Virus record (IMG/VR): IMGVR_UViG_3300009502_000089
Coordinates: 1-44,254 of that record
Reading direction: 5' to 3' (one strand)
Source of the DNA: a virus
Length of the DNA: 44,254 nt
Shown: positions 32,817 to 40,867 of the stretch, piece by piece
Numbering within the stretch: the first letter of the stretch is position 1
Layout: each line of letters begins with the position of its first letter
Program-made: the position numbers and the translations under genes
Notes under the pieces: generated by a model
Databases searched by the model: none
Seen by the model: the letters and a program-made list of their open reading frames with translations, nothing else
What the model was told of the DNA's origin: nothing

Positions 32817-33078
32817 TCGCCCCGCCTATTATTTTCATCATCATCCGCATTCCTTTGAACATATAATACATTGAATCAGTCATTATTTTATCGGGGTCAT
32901 TCTCTACTGTAGGTTCTTTCTTTTTTGTGGATACTTCAAACATATCCGCAAATCTAAATGCTTGATGTGTTTCTCGTAGCGACTTCGGTTCACCAGCCTT
33001 TAACTCCTCTTCCCTATTAACATCAGGTAAGAGAGAATTATCTTCTTGAATGAAATCTTTTGCAAAACTACGAGGCAT
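32803..33078 (-). CDS. Acidic helical hypothetical protein, 91 aa
   Basis: A Glu/Lys-rich middle (NREEELKAGEPKSLRET) precedes a Met-rich C-terminal helix (DSMYYMFKGMRMMMKIIGG). A hairpin lies upstream and there is no strong ribosome site. It overlaps the next gene by 14 bases. Not recognised. Confidence 0.55.
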   Translation of the reverse strand: MPRSFAKDFIQEDNSLLPDVNREEELKAGEPKSLRETHQAFRFADMFEVSTKKKEPTVENDPDKIMTDSMYYMFKGMRMMMKIIGGANGNQ

Positions 33079-33087
33079 AATAAAGGT

Positions 33088-33107
33088 GGTGGAATATAGC
33101 GTCCACC
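33088..33107 (-). terminator. Hairpin between two virion genes
   Basis: On the minus strand GGTGGA pairs with TCCACC across an eight-base loop, followed a few bases later by TTTATT. It follows the gene ending at 33121. It could weaken or process the transcript; the T run is poor. Confidence 0.3.
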
Positions 33108-33120
33108 TCGCTTTTAAAGG

Positions 33121-34110
33121 TTAAGTAGTAACAATAGCAACGCCGGTCTTTGCTGCTGCTGCACCGCCACCTGATGCCCATGTGCAACTATTACTCGCTG
33201 TACGATAAGCAGTAACATTGATTGCACAACAATCCTTAAACACCATATCATAGGTAGAGGGAACTGCATCTTGGTTAGTGACAACCTGTGCCATCTTGTA
33301 TCCGTGATTTGTTGAAAATGCGTAAAATTCGCAACGGTCAAAAATCCAATCTCTGTCAATACCGTTGGAAGAAATGTAAATCAGAGGTCTAGTCGTGGCA
33401 TCAATCATGGCTCCAATATTACATTCAAAAAATTTACCGTCCGATACCATAGCATCTTGGGCAAAATGAATAACGCAAGCTGTATCTGCGCCAAGAGTTC
33501 CGAAGTCAGTAGAGCCGAAGTTACATTTCTCAGCATAGAAATAGTAACCATTGGCGGCTATCTTCAAAGAACTATTTAGAGCAGTTGCCATCTGTGTTGC
33601 CGCTGCACAACCGATAAACTGACTTCCTATCAGGCGAGTCCCATAGCCAGCATTAAGGAAGGCTGTCACATTTCCAGCCGCAGCACCCTGATTCATTAGA
33701 GTTACATTAATAAATTGGTTATTCACCCCAGTATTATTAATAACCGAGGCAACTCCAGATGTAGAAGTTGTCAAACCTGTACCACTTTCATAGCCTTTTT
33801 GCTGGACTCCACCTAAACCGACTAAATGAGTTCTGTTTTTAGACCATGCAATAGAAGCCGTAACTGTTTCCAGTCCCGGTGTTTTCAAAACAACGTCATT
33901 CCTGTCAGTTTTTGTTACGGCATAAGCCTTTGCCGTAGTTGTATACATCTCGCTTTCTTTTACGCCAAGATAACGCAACCATGCTCTGTACTGGTCACTT
34001 GAGGAGGAATCAGGCACAGCATATACAACCTGACCAATTCCAGGTCCCAAACCTGTTACATTCATCAACCAACCTACTAAACTTGGGTCTAAATTGTATT
34101 TTTTAATCAT
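33121..34110 (-). CDS. Beta-helix-like capsid-associated protein, 329 aa
   Basis: The N-terminal 80 residues include GWLMNVTGLGPGIGQVVYAVPDS and KESEMYTTTAKAYAVTKTDRNDVV. Regular short strands with asparagine and glycine turns follow (NNQFINVTLMNQ, RLIGSQFIGCAAAT, YFYAEKCNFGSTDFG, GKFFECNIGAM, WIFDRCEFYAF), as in right-handed beta-helix proteins. AAGGAG precedes the ATG. Apart from the inserted HNH gene it is next to the major capsid gene, so a head fibre or decoration protein is the likeliest role. Confidence 0.65.
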   Translation of the reverse strand: MIKKYNLDPSLVGWLMNVTGLGPGIGQVVYAVPDSSSSDQYRAWLRYLGVKESEMYTTTAKAYAVTKTDRNDVVLKTPGLETVTASIAWSKNRTHLVGLGGVQQKGYESGTGLTTSTSGVASVINNTGVNNQFINVTLMNQGAAAGNVTAFLNAGYGTRLIGSQFIGCAAATQMATALNSSLKIAANGYYFYAEKCNFGSTDFGTLGADTACVIHFAQDAMVSDGKFFECNIGAMIDATTRPLIYISSNGIDRDWIFDRCEFYAFSTNHGYKMAQVVTNQDAVPSTYDMVFKDCCAINVTAYRTASNSCTWASGGGAAAAKTGVAIVTT

Positions 34111-34151
34111 TTTAATTCTCCTTGATAGTTTACCCTCTTTCGAGATACTTA

Positions 34152-34787
34152 TTAATAACTCTGAATATACTCTGCCGCTTTTAAAAGAAGATCGGGTGAG
34201 TCTTGAAGAAGTCCTATTCCTGTATTACATTGAGTACATAATAAACCTCTTAACTCACCTGTTGTATGATTATGGTCAACCGCAAAATGTCTGTAATTAC
34301 CCTTTGGTTTATCAGAACCACAAATAGCACATTTACCATTTTGTAAATCTAACATTTTTTGATAATCCACAAGAGTAATACCATATTTACTTTTTAAATG
34401 CCATCCATGAGCAACTTTTCTATTATTAAGGTGATAAATTTTTTTCTTTTCACTTTCTCTAGTTGCTATTTTTTTCCAATGTTCTCTTGAATGTGTTTTT
34501 TGGCATTCCTTACATTCATTTCGCATTTTATCTTTCGTCCGTGTTTTACCATAATGAATATTAAAATCATTTATTGGTTTTTTGTTTAAACACTTCCGAC
34601 AAATCTTAAATCCTTCATCTGTTGACCAATCCTTCTTTGGTTTCTGTTTTTTACGATAATTTTCAATCGTAACTTTATTCATGCAAACTTTACATCTATA
34701 ACATTTTTTGTTTTTAGATTGCTTATTTGCATAAAACATATCTAGTGGTTTTATCTCTTTGCATTTAATACATTGTTGTGTGTCCAT
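34152..34787 (-). CDS. EndoVII-type HNH endonuclease with its own promoter
   Basis: The start is the ATG at 34787, eight bases after GGAGG; an upstream in-frame start at 34841 lies on the promoter. The 211 residues hold zinc knuckles (CIKCKEIK...CYRCKVC and ICRKCLNKK...CKEC). The recombination endonuclease VII signature follows: CAICGSDKPKG, FAVDHNHTTGELRGLLCTQCN and GIGLLQDSP. Such enzymes cut branched DNA, or act as homing endonucleases when free-standing. It sits between the capsid gene and the next virion gene and has a strong promoter, so it looks like an insertion in the late operon. An inverted repeat CATGGTG...CACCATG spans the start region. Confidence 0.9.
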   Translation of the reverse strand: MDTQQCIKCKEIKPLDMFYANKQSKNKKCYRCKVCMNKVTIENYRKKQKPKKDWSTDEGFKICRKCLNKKPINDFNIHYGKTRTKDKMRNECKECQKTHSREHWKKIATRESEKKKIYHLNNRKVAHGWHLKSKYGITLVDYQKMLDLQNGKCAICGSDKPKGNYRHFAVDHNHTTGELRGLLCTQCNTGIGLLQDSPDLLLKAAEYIQSY

Positions 34788-34812
34788 GGTGCATACCTCC
34801 GTTTTATTCTTT

Positions 34813-34841
34813 AGCATACACCATGAACACTTTTTTGTCAA
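34813..34841 (-). promoter_or_regulatory. Promoter of the EndoVII-type HNH gene
   Basis: On the minus strand TTGACA (34836-34841) and TATGCT (34813-34818) are 17 bases apart, just after the major capsid gene. CATGGTG at the -10 region is repeated inverted as CACCATG over the start codon, a possible operator. Confidence 0.75.
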
Positions 34842-34886
34842 ACAATTTATTTATTCTTATGCCAAAGAGCCACTAACTACTTAATC

Positions 34887-36215
34887 TCACGTGTAAAGTG
34901 AGGGTTCCACGAGATCGGAAATAAGGGCTAGACAGTTCCTTTGCTCGCACCCGATTTGTGTGTAAATTCGCAGGTATGCATCCCATTCGTCATACCCTGC
35001 TCTCTGATGAAGCTGACTATTATCCAGATTACCCCAGCCAAGAGGACTCATTTCGTATTTCTGGATTACTCCTTCGGGGAAACAGTAAATGAGGTTGGAC
35101 TGGCACATAGGATCAATAATCATTTCCACGGAGCCATCGCCACCAGAGAACGTCAGGGTTTCATATCCGCCCTTCAGAACGCCGGGAGAGAACCGCACAT
35201 CAGGAAGCAGAAGATTTGCATACTTCCGTTTCTGACCCAATCCCATCAACATCTTATCAATCTTCCCACCAGAGGCGGTACGGACAACGTCAATCGCCTG
35301 AAGCATAAGATCAATAGAAAGTTCACGGTTTACGCTGGAATTAGAAAGAACATTTGCAGCCCATTTCGGCTGAGAAGCAACGGTAATGCCTTCATAAACA
35401 GACAGGCGGGTTCCATTGTCAAACATCCCGTAAAGACCAGTTAATTCGACAGGTGTTTCCGTACCTGCGTGTGCCAAATCCCTCGTACCCATTTTCACAA
35501 CTACCATACCATTCGTAGTCGTGCAAGTAACACCGTTTGTCAACGAAGACAAGGTAGGATGATTTGCGGCAAACGTAGTAGCATTGGTTTCAAACGTGAC
35601 AACCTTGGTGGACGGAGCAACTGCTTTTACTCTCTGTGCGTATGCGGCAGAACCCGAAGAACCAAGAACCGTATCGCCGGCAGAGGCGTAGAAGTCAACC
35701 AACTGACCTTCAATGAAATACTTAATACCTAAATCATTGTCAAAGGTTACTGCGTAAGTCGCATTGGCTGCGGCTGAACTTGCAGCAGAAGCACGACCAA
35801 TCTGTCCATAACCATCCCAATGCATCTGACGGTTCATGTCAACAATAATGCTCTGATAGATGTCTTCAATTTCATCAGCCAGACCATCGACAAATGCCGC
35901 TTCGTTGCCTTTTGCAGCTTCAATAGCCACACCAGTAATACGCAGAGAACCATACAAATACGCAGGAGTGATGGTTCCGTTGATCTTGATACCAGTCATC
36001 GGATCAGGCAATTTGCCAGATTCTGCACGACCACCAGTTGACTGATTACGTGCTATACGAAGACCAAAAGTATAACCCTTTCCTTTAGGGGACTTATCCG
36101 ACTTCGGGAAAAGATTGTAGGTTGTTTTTTCATCGTTGAACTGATTTTTCAGTCCATCGCCATAAACGGTTTTTAGCGCATTGGCTAAATTTGTTAAATC
36201 AGCATAACTACCCAT
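34887..36215 (-). CDS. Major capsid protein
   Basis: The 442-residue product matches the general layout of P22/N4-type coat proteins. The N-terminus is SYADLTNLANALKTVYGDGL and FNDEKTTYNLFPKSDKSPKGKGYTFGLRIARN, followed by AFVDGLADEIEDIYQSIIVDMNRQMHWDGYGQ. The middle has immunoglobulin-like beta segments and the end is QRAGYDEWDAYLRIYTQIGCEQRNCLALI. It follows the scaffold gene by three bases with GGAGAG before the ATG. The HK97-fold assignment is by layout and position; no direct motif exists. Confidence 0.8.
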   Translation of the reverse strand: MGSYADLTNLANALKTVYGDGLKNQFNDEKTTYNLFPKSDKSPKGKGYTFGLRIARNQSTGGRAESGKLPDPMTGIKINGTITPAYLYGSLRITGVAIEAAKGNEAAFVDGLADEIEDIYQSIIVDMNRQMHWDGYGQIGRASAASSAAANATYAVTFDNDLGIKYFIEGQLVDFYASAGDTVLGSSGSAAYAQRVKAVAPSTKVVTFETNATTFAANHPTLSSLTNGVTCTTTNGMVVVKMGTRDLAHAGTETPVELTGLYGMFDNGTRLSVYEGITVASQPKWAANVLSNSSVNRELSIDLMLQAIDVVRTASGGKIDKMLMGLGQKRKYANLLLPDVRFSPGVLKGGYETLTFSGGDGSVEMIIDPMCQSNLIYCFPEGVIQKYEMSPLGWGNLDNSQLHQRAGYDEWDAYLRIYTQIGCEQRNCLALISDLVEPSLYT

Positions 36216-36218
36216 TTT

Positions 36219-37052
36219 TTACTCTCCTTTTCTATGTAACGCCTCCGAGAAGGCTGACCGAAGTCCCTTTAATCCTTTTGGAAGTTCGGTCTTTATAGTA
36301 GGAGCCGCACCACTTGAAGCAGGAACATTTGGAACGCTTAACTTGCCAGCTAAATATTCTTTTACTGCTTCCTGTTTGATGCTCTCCTCCAGTTTTTTGA
36401 ATTTACTCACACCAGAATTTAATAGTTTCTTGATTGCTTTCTTATCGGTTATGGCAATTTCATTGCATTCGTTTGCGACTCCCAGCGACCAAGCAATGTA
36501 TTCTTTCTCTGCCTGTTTCAAATCGTCAATCAAATCTAGGGAGTTTTTAACCTCTCCCTCGTAAAAATCTACTGACTGTTTCGCTTCTGAAGCTGCTCTT
36601 TCTGCCTGTTCTCTTGCCGTAACCTTATAAGTTACTTCTTCTTTTTCCCTTTTTAATCTGGCAATCGTTTGTTCTGGTGACTCCGTTACTTCCCGCTGCA
36701 TCTCCTTTTCTCTTGCCCAGTACTCATGGTGACGCTTGTTTTCTTCTGCACGGGCAATTATCTCATCTATATTGTTGAGATCAACTTTTTTACCTTTTAT
36801 CTTGGCTCCAGATTCAACAAGTTCTTTTAACTCGTCTGGATCGTCAAGGCTGTTTGCTTCCATAAGTGCTTTGACGGTCTTTAGTGCCGCAAGATCACTT
36901 TTAAATCTTGGGTCTTTATGCCAAGGAACTTCAGAGTCGGACGACTTCTCTTTTACGTCCTTATCTGCTGTGGATGAATCAGCACCAACATCCTTTTTAG
37001 TTTCTTCTGTTGTGGAGTCCGAGTCCACTTTTACGGTTGTTTCGTCTGCCAT
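36219..37052 (-). CDS. Scaffold protein
   Basis: The 277-residue product starts with a very acidic Ser/Thr/Asp tail (DETTVKVDSDSTTEETKKD). A long charged helix follows with coiled-coil character (about 85-240, ARAEENKRHHEYWAREKEMQREV and REQAERAASEAKQSV), and the C-terminus is basic (LRSAFSEALHRKGE). This is the usual profile of phage scaffolds. It lies directly before the capsid gene with AAGGAGAATTT before the ATG. It should guide procapsid assembly and then leave. Confidence 0.8.
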   Translation of the reverse strand: MADETTVKVDSDSTTEETKKDVGADSSTADKDVKEKSSDSEVPWHKDPRFKSDLAALKTVKALMEANSLDDPDELKELVESGAKIKGKKVDLNNIDEIIARAEENKRHHEYWAREKEMQREVTESPEQTIARLKREKEEVTYKVTAREQAERAASEAKQSVDFYEGEVKNSLDLIDDLKQAEKEYIAWSLGVANECNEIAITDKKAIKKLLNSGVSKFKKLEESIKQEAVKEYLAGKLSVPNVPASSGAAPTIKTELPKGLKGLRSAFSEALHRKGE

Positions 37053-37112
37053 AAATTCTCCTTTGGGGTTTATTTTGCAAGTTGGGGATATCCCAAATTA
37101 CAAATAAGTTAT

Positions 37113-37841
37113 CTATCCGTTCAACTCTTTTGGTATAAATACTACATTAAAAACAAAAGCAGTATTTACTTCTGTATTACATTCTCTTAAATTACCTGTT
37201 AATAGATCATAGCAGTTGTAATTCAGATCATTCATAAATCTTATTACTTCAATGCGACTTGACCCCATTTCTTCAAGTGCCGTATCGTTTATTTCTAAAA
37301 TCACCGCAGGATGATACTTTAATAGTAGATTGTACGCTCCCTTTAAGACCTTAAACTCGCAGCCCTCTACGTCTATTTTAATGAGTTTTACGGGGTCATT
37401 AATAACTGAATCAAGCGTGACCATTTCAGTTTTCTGCATTTTCTTGTTTAACTTGGTTTTTTTATTAAAGGGATGTTTGGAAATATCCCAAAAAGCATTG
37501 CCTCCGTCATTGTCCAAACAGACATAAAGATCAATTTCCCTGTTTTCGTCTCCTACTGCTTTGTTGAAAAGATATGTATTCTCGTATCCATTTATGTGGA
37601 TATTTTGTTTCAATGACTTGAAGTTAGTTTTCTCTGGCTCAAAGGCGTATACTTTTGTTCCTAGTTCAGCGCCTAGAACTGTAAAAAATCCTACATGAGC
37701 GCCACAATCAATAAATGTGTCTCCTTCTTGAAGGAACATACGCATAAACTTACCGATCTCTGCTTCGTATTCTTCTCCATGATCGGCAAATTCAATCATT
37801 ATGCCTTGAGTGGTTTTCTTTTCATCAAGTGCTAGATTCAT
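37113..37841 (-). CDS. FkbM-family SAM-dependent methyltransferase
   Basis: The 242-residue product has the FkbM motifs: FIDCGAHVGFFTVLGAELG (about 43-61, SAM-binding loop), VYAFEPEKTNFKSL (64-77), LFNKAVGD and LIKIDVEGCEFKVLKGAY. It should methylate a sugar or similar hydroxyl group. It lies between portal and scaffold in the virion operon, which is unusual. With the glycosyltransferase at 28467 it may form a surface-glycan modification pathway. Its start overlaps the upstream 49-codon gene by 17 bases. Confidence 0.85.
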   Translation of the reverse strand: MNLALDEKKTTQGIMIEFADHGEEYEAEIGKFMRMFLQEGDTFIDCGAHVGFFTVLGAELGTKVYAFEPEKTNFKSLKQNIHINGYENTYLFNKAVGDENREIDLYVCLDNDGGNAFWDISKHPFNKKTKLNKKMQKTEMVTLDSVINDPVKLIKIDVEGCEFKVLKGAYNLLLKYHPAVILEINDTALEEMGSSRIEVIRFMNDLNYNCYDLLTGNLRECNTEVNTAFVFNVVFIPKELNG

Positions 37842-37974
37842 TCACCGCTCCTTTGAATATTTTACCACTTTTGGACATCACTTTCTTAACCATTCTCAAA
37901 CCTTTTGGCTTGGGAAGTTTTACTTTCTTTTGGACTGCTTTCATTAAATCGCCCAGACTTGTTATTTTATCCAT
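37825..37974 (-). CDS. Small basic protein between portal and methyltransferase, 49 aa
   Basis: The ATG overlaps the portal stop by eight bases, and the end overlaps the methyltransferase start by 17. The product is Lys-rich with a helical amphipathic pattern (ITSLGDLMKAVQKKVKLPK, then MVKKVMSKSGKIFKGAV). Its position inside the portal-scaffold interval and tight overlaps support expression. Function is unknown. Confidence 0.65.
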   Translation of the reverse strand: MDKITSLGDLMKAVQKKVKLPKPKGLRMVKKVMSKSGKIFKGAVNESST

Positions 37975-40627
37975 TTTCATCCTTTCTATAACGTGGCAAA
38001 TAAGGAACTATCGGAGATACAGGAGTGGGAACACTAGGAGTCGTTAAACTTGTATCCGGGTTAATCGCAGTATTTATGTATTGTGTTCCCCCTAATGGGT
38101 TAATAGGTTGTGGTGTCTTTGCCACTTTTTCAGCAATCTTGTTATTAGGGATTATCGTTCCGTCCTGTCTGGGAACAAAAACCTCTTCTCCTCTTACACC
38201 TACAGGTTGGGGAGGTGTTCCATATCCTTGTGGAGTTGGTGTTGGCTGTGAAACTGGTGCAGAACCTGCGGACAGCATCTCCACTTGAGTCAATGGTCTG
38301 TTGGGAGCTTGAACCATCCCTGTAAACGCTTCTACTCCTCTTTCACCAACTATATAAGGTTCTCCTGCATTTACCCTGCCGCCTGTTGCTTTCTTTTCTA
38401 TCTCACCGCCATTGTCTTCGTCCTTTTTAGCATCTACGACCAGCTTCTTTTCGTCTATATCGTTCTTACGTGATTCCTGTTGCTGTTTCATTATGTCTTG
38501 TGCAGAGGGAATCCCCGCTACCTGACCTTCCATGTCGGGTTCAATATGCAGTTCGTTCTTCAAGTAGAACATCTGCTCTTTTCGTGTAAGTAGTGAATAT
38601 AACTTATCCATTTGGACAAATTCTCTAGGATCATGCGGTTCGGGAGGAACATTCTTCTGATCTTCAACCAACTGCATATGATGAGTGTCTGTATGGGAGA
38701 TCATTATCTGTTTTGATTTTTCGTCCCATTCTCCAAATGCTTCGGACATTATACATCTGCGGTGAGTTTCGTAATGTATCTGATGGTTGTCGTATTTAAA
38801 GAACGGATCGTGGACAAGAACTTCACTTTCGGGGCTGATAGTTCCTGTCTTTTGATCTACGTCACAAACCATTATATTTCCGACTTCACCTGACTCTATG
38901 AGGGCATTTTCGTAATCTGCTCTCTTTGTATCGGGGTTTTCCTGTTCGGTGAATCCTGAAAGACCTGCCCGTCTCAAAAGTTCCTGTTTGAGTTCCTGAT
39001 CTTCTGCTACGTTGCCTAAAATCCCACGTTGGGCAAAATCAAGCAATATGTCCATCTTACCTGCGTTTGTTGAAGCAATACCAGAATCAAGTTCCATTCT
39101 CAAATCTGTATTGTCTCTTAAATCAGCCGCCTTGAATTTGGTTATCTTCCACTTATTGCCCCTACCCGCTATTTTCAGAATACGTTCTTCTGTCATCATC
39201 TCTTGGGCAATAAGCATTCTTTTCTTATTAACACGTGTCATTGCTCTTATATAGCGGTCTATATCAGGATAATGACCTTTTTCAGCAGTTTCACGAAGAA
39301 TATCAACCATTATTCCCGAAGCCTTGGAACCGGGAGAATCACCCCTTAATATGTTTTTAGGATCACCAGATACATCCTGAATTACTGTTCTCTGAATACT
39401 TCTTTCTTCAAGCACCATATTGGGAAGCGGAGTGCCGTTTTCTATACTGGGTTTCTGACCTCCAGAAAGAATCGGGTCATACTGAACCATCAAAAGACCT
39501 ACTCCAAGTCCATCTACGTGATCTACACGTTTTAAACCGATTTCGCCCGGACTGAATAATTTAGGTCTTCCCAGTCCTTTTCGGTTGATTGATAAAGCCT
39601 GATCTATTTCGTTGATTGTGTTTTGAGGACTTATTAAGTTATTAACACCAGCGTTTGACCAGAAACAGCCTGGTGAATAATCAAAATGAAAGTCCGTTAG
39701 AGAGTAGTACCATTTGCCATTTTCTGTCTTAATCGGCAATCTGTCGTACTTTTTAAGCAGTTTATCGCCACAACTTATTATATAGCGTCCTAATGGGTAA
39801 GTTCGTGTCGGGGACATCTCTACTTCTCTGAAAAGCACTAAATCGTCATCGTCTGCTGTATATACAGAAGCATCAAGCCCCGCTCCTTTCCAAGGAGATA
39901 CTTGACCCACCATGTGCATTAATCTGCGGTTGTAGTCTATTGTAGCAATGCTTTCACCGCCAGAAATCTTCACTTTAAAGATGTCTTCTACCCATTCTCT
40001 TGATTTTAAAGATTGAATTCCTATCCAGCGTTTCTTATTCAGGCGATCTCCGAGCATATCCACGAATACTTGAAACGGAATAATTGCTTCTGAACCTACC
40101 TCGCCTGTATTAATAGGATTGCCGTCCTTATCAAAAACCCATTGGCTGTCATTCATAAACGGATATGTACGCATGAATCCAGTTCCAAAAAGAGGCAGTT
40201 GGAGTGCTACTTTCTCTTTTTCGTCCTGAAATTCACCTTCATTCAGACCGTCCATCCATTGCATTAATGTTTCGCCGAGTTCTGCTGCCTTAATATCGTC
40301 TTTATCGTTACTGTTTGGTGCGACTTTTAAGACAAGTTTCTGGTTTAGCATCATTGCTTTGACTGATCTGCAATATTCGCATATCTCGTTTGAAACAGGG
40401 GTCGGTATATAATCGGGTAAGATTCTTCTTCTGAAAGACTGAGTTGATTTGATGTATTCTAAGTATTGTTCTCCGAGGTAGTACAGGATGTTCCGAAACC
40501 ATATCTTCTCCATCATCATTCTTGAATAATCACGCTGGGCGGTATCAAAAAGAGTATTTGTAGCACTTAATAGCTCTTTATCATCAATCTTTCCTTTTAC
40601 TTTCTGATAAACTTCGGATAATTTCAT
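37967..40627 (-). CDS. Portal protein, long, with tape-measure-like C-terminal motifs
   Basis: The 886-residue protein has a portal body through about residue 730. It begins YQKVKGKIDDKELL and includes RILPDYIPTPVSNEIC, ETLMQWMDGLN, TRTYPLGRYII and GDPKNILRGDSPGSKASG, the family's wing-stem features. It forms the dodecameric entry pore for DNA. The last 140 residues differ: ATGGRVNAGEPYIVGERGVEAF (747-768) and GVRGEEVFVPRQDGTIIPN (near 811-828) with Pro/Gln-rich linkers. These are motifs usually found near the C-termini of tail tape-measure proteins. Such a tail on a portal is unusual. Upstream is a 79-residue membrane protein gene. Confidence 0.85.
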   Translation of the reverse strand: MKLSEVYQKVKGKIDDKELLSATNTLFDTAQRDYSRMMMEKIWFRNILYYLGEQYLEYIKSTQSFRRRILPDYIPTPVSNEICEYCRSVKAMMLNQKLVLKVAPNSNDKDDIKAAELGETLMQWMDGLNEGEFQDEKEKVALQLPLFGTGFMRTYPFMNDSQWVFDKDGNPINTGEVGSEAIIPFQVFVDMLGDRLNKKRWIGIQSLKSREWVEDIFKVKISGGESIATIDYNRRLMHMVGQVSPWKGAGLDASVYTADDDDLVLFREVEMSPTRTYPLGRYIISCGDKLLKKYDRLPIKTENGKWYYSLTDFHFDYSPGCFWSNAGVNNLISPQNTINEIDQALSINRKGLGRPKLFSPGEIGLKRVDHVDGLGVGLLMVQYDPILSGGQKPSIENGTPLPNMVLEERSIQRTVIQDVSGDPKNILRGDSPGSKASGIMVDILRETAEKGHYPDIDRYIRAMTRVNKKRMLIAQEMMTEERILKIAGRGNKWKITKFKAADLRDNTDLRMELDSGIASTNAGKMDILLDFAQRGILGNVAEDQELKQELLRRAGLSGFTEQENPDTKRADYENALIESGEVGNIMVCDVDQKTGTISPESEVLVHDPFFKYDNHQIHYETHRRCIMSEAFGEWDEKSKQIMISHTDTHHMQLVEDQKNVPPEPHDPREFVQMDKLYSLLTRKEQMFYLKNELHIEPDMEGQVAGIPSAQDIMKQQQESRKNDIDEKKLVVDAKKDEDNGGEIEKKATGGRVNAGEPYIVGERGVEAFTGMVQAPNRPLTQVEMLSAGSAPVSQPTPTPQGYGTPPQPVGVRGEEVFVPRQDGTIIPNNKIAEKVAKTPQPINPLGGTQYINTAINPDTSLTTPSVPTPVSPIVPYLPRYRKDENG

Positions 40628-40867
40628 TTAATCCACCGAAAATACGTCTTGTTCCTCTAAAAGAGGAGTTGTTTTAGTTTCTGGAGGCTTAACTACTTTA
40701 TGTGCTTCCATTTGTGTGTATTCAACATAGTTCTTTGACATAAGTCTATTTAAAAGATCGTTTTGTTGACATTGTAGACGTTTTTTATCAAAAAACAAGC
40801 TAATTATTAATATTCCTAAAATTACATAAGAAAACAACACTAAAATTACTGTAAAATTACCATCCAT
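40628..40867 (-). CDS. Small membrane protein, 79 aa
   Basis: An N-terminal membrane helix (about 6-26, TVILVLFSYVILGILIISLFF) is followed by a basic Gln/Lys-rich segment and an acidic end (EEQDVFSVD). It overlaps the terminase end by 11 bases, and its stop touches the portal start. A membrane-linked packaging or host-membrane role is possible; nothing proves it. Confidence 0.65.
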   Translation of the reverse strand: MDGNFTVILVLFSYVILGILIISLFFDKKRLQCQQNDLLNRLMSKNYVEYTQMEAHKVVKPPETKTTPLLEEQDVFSVD

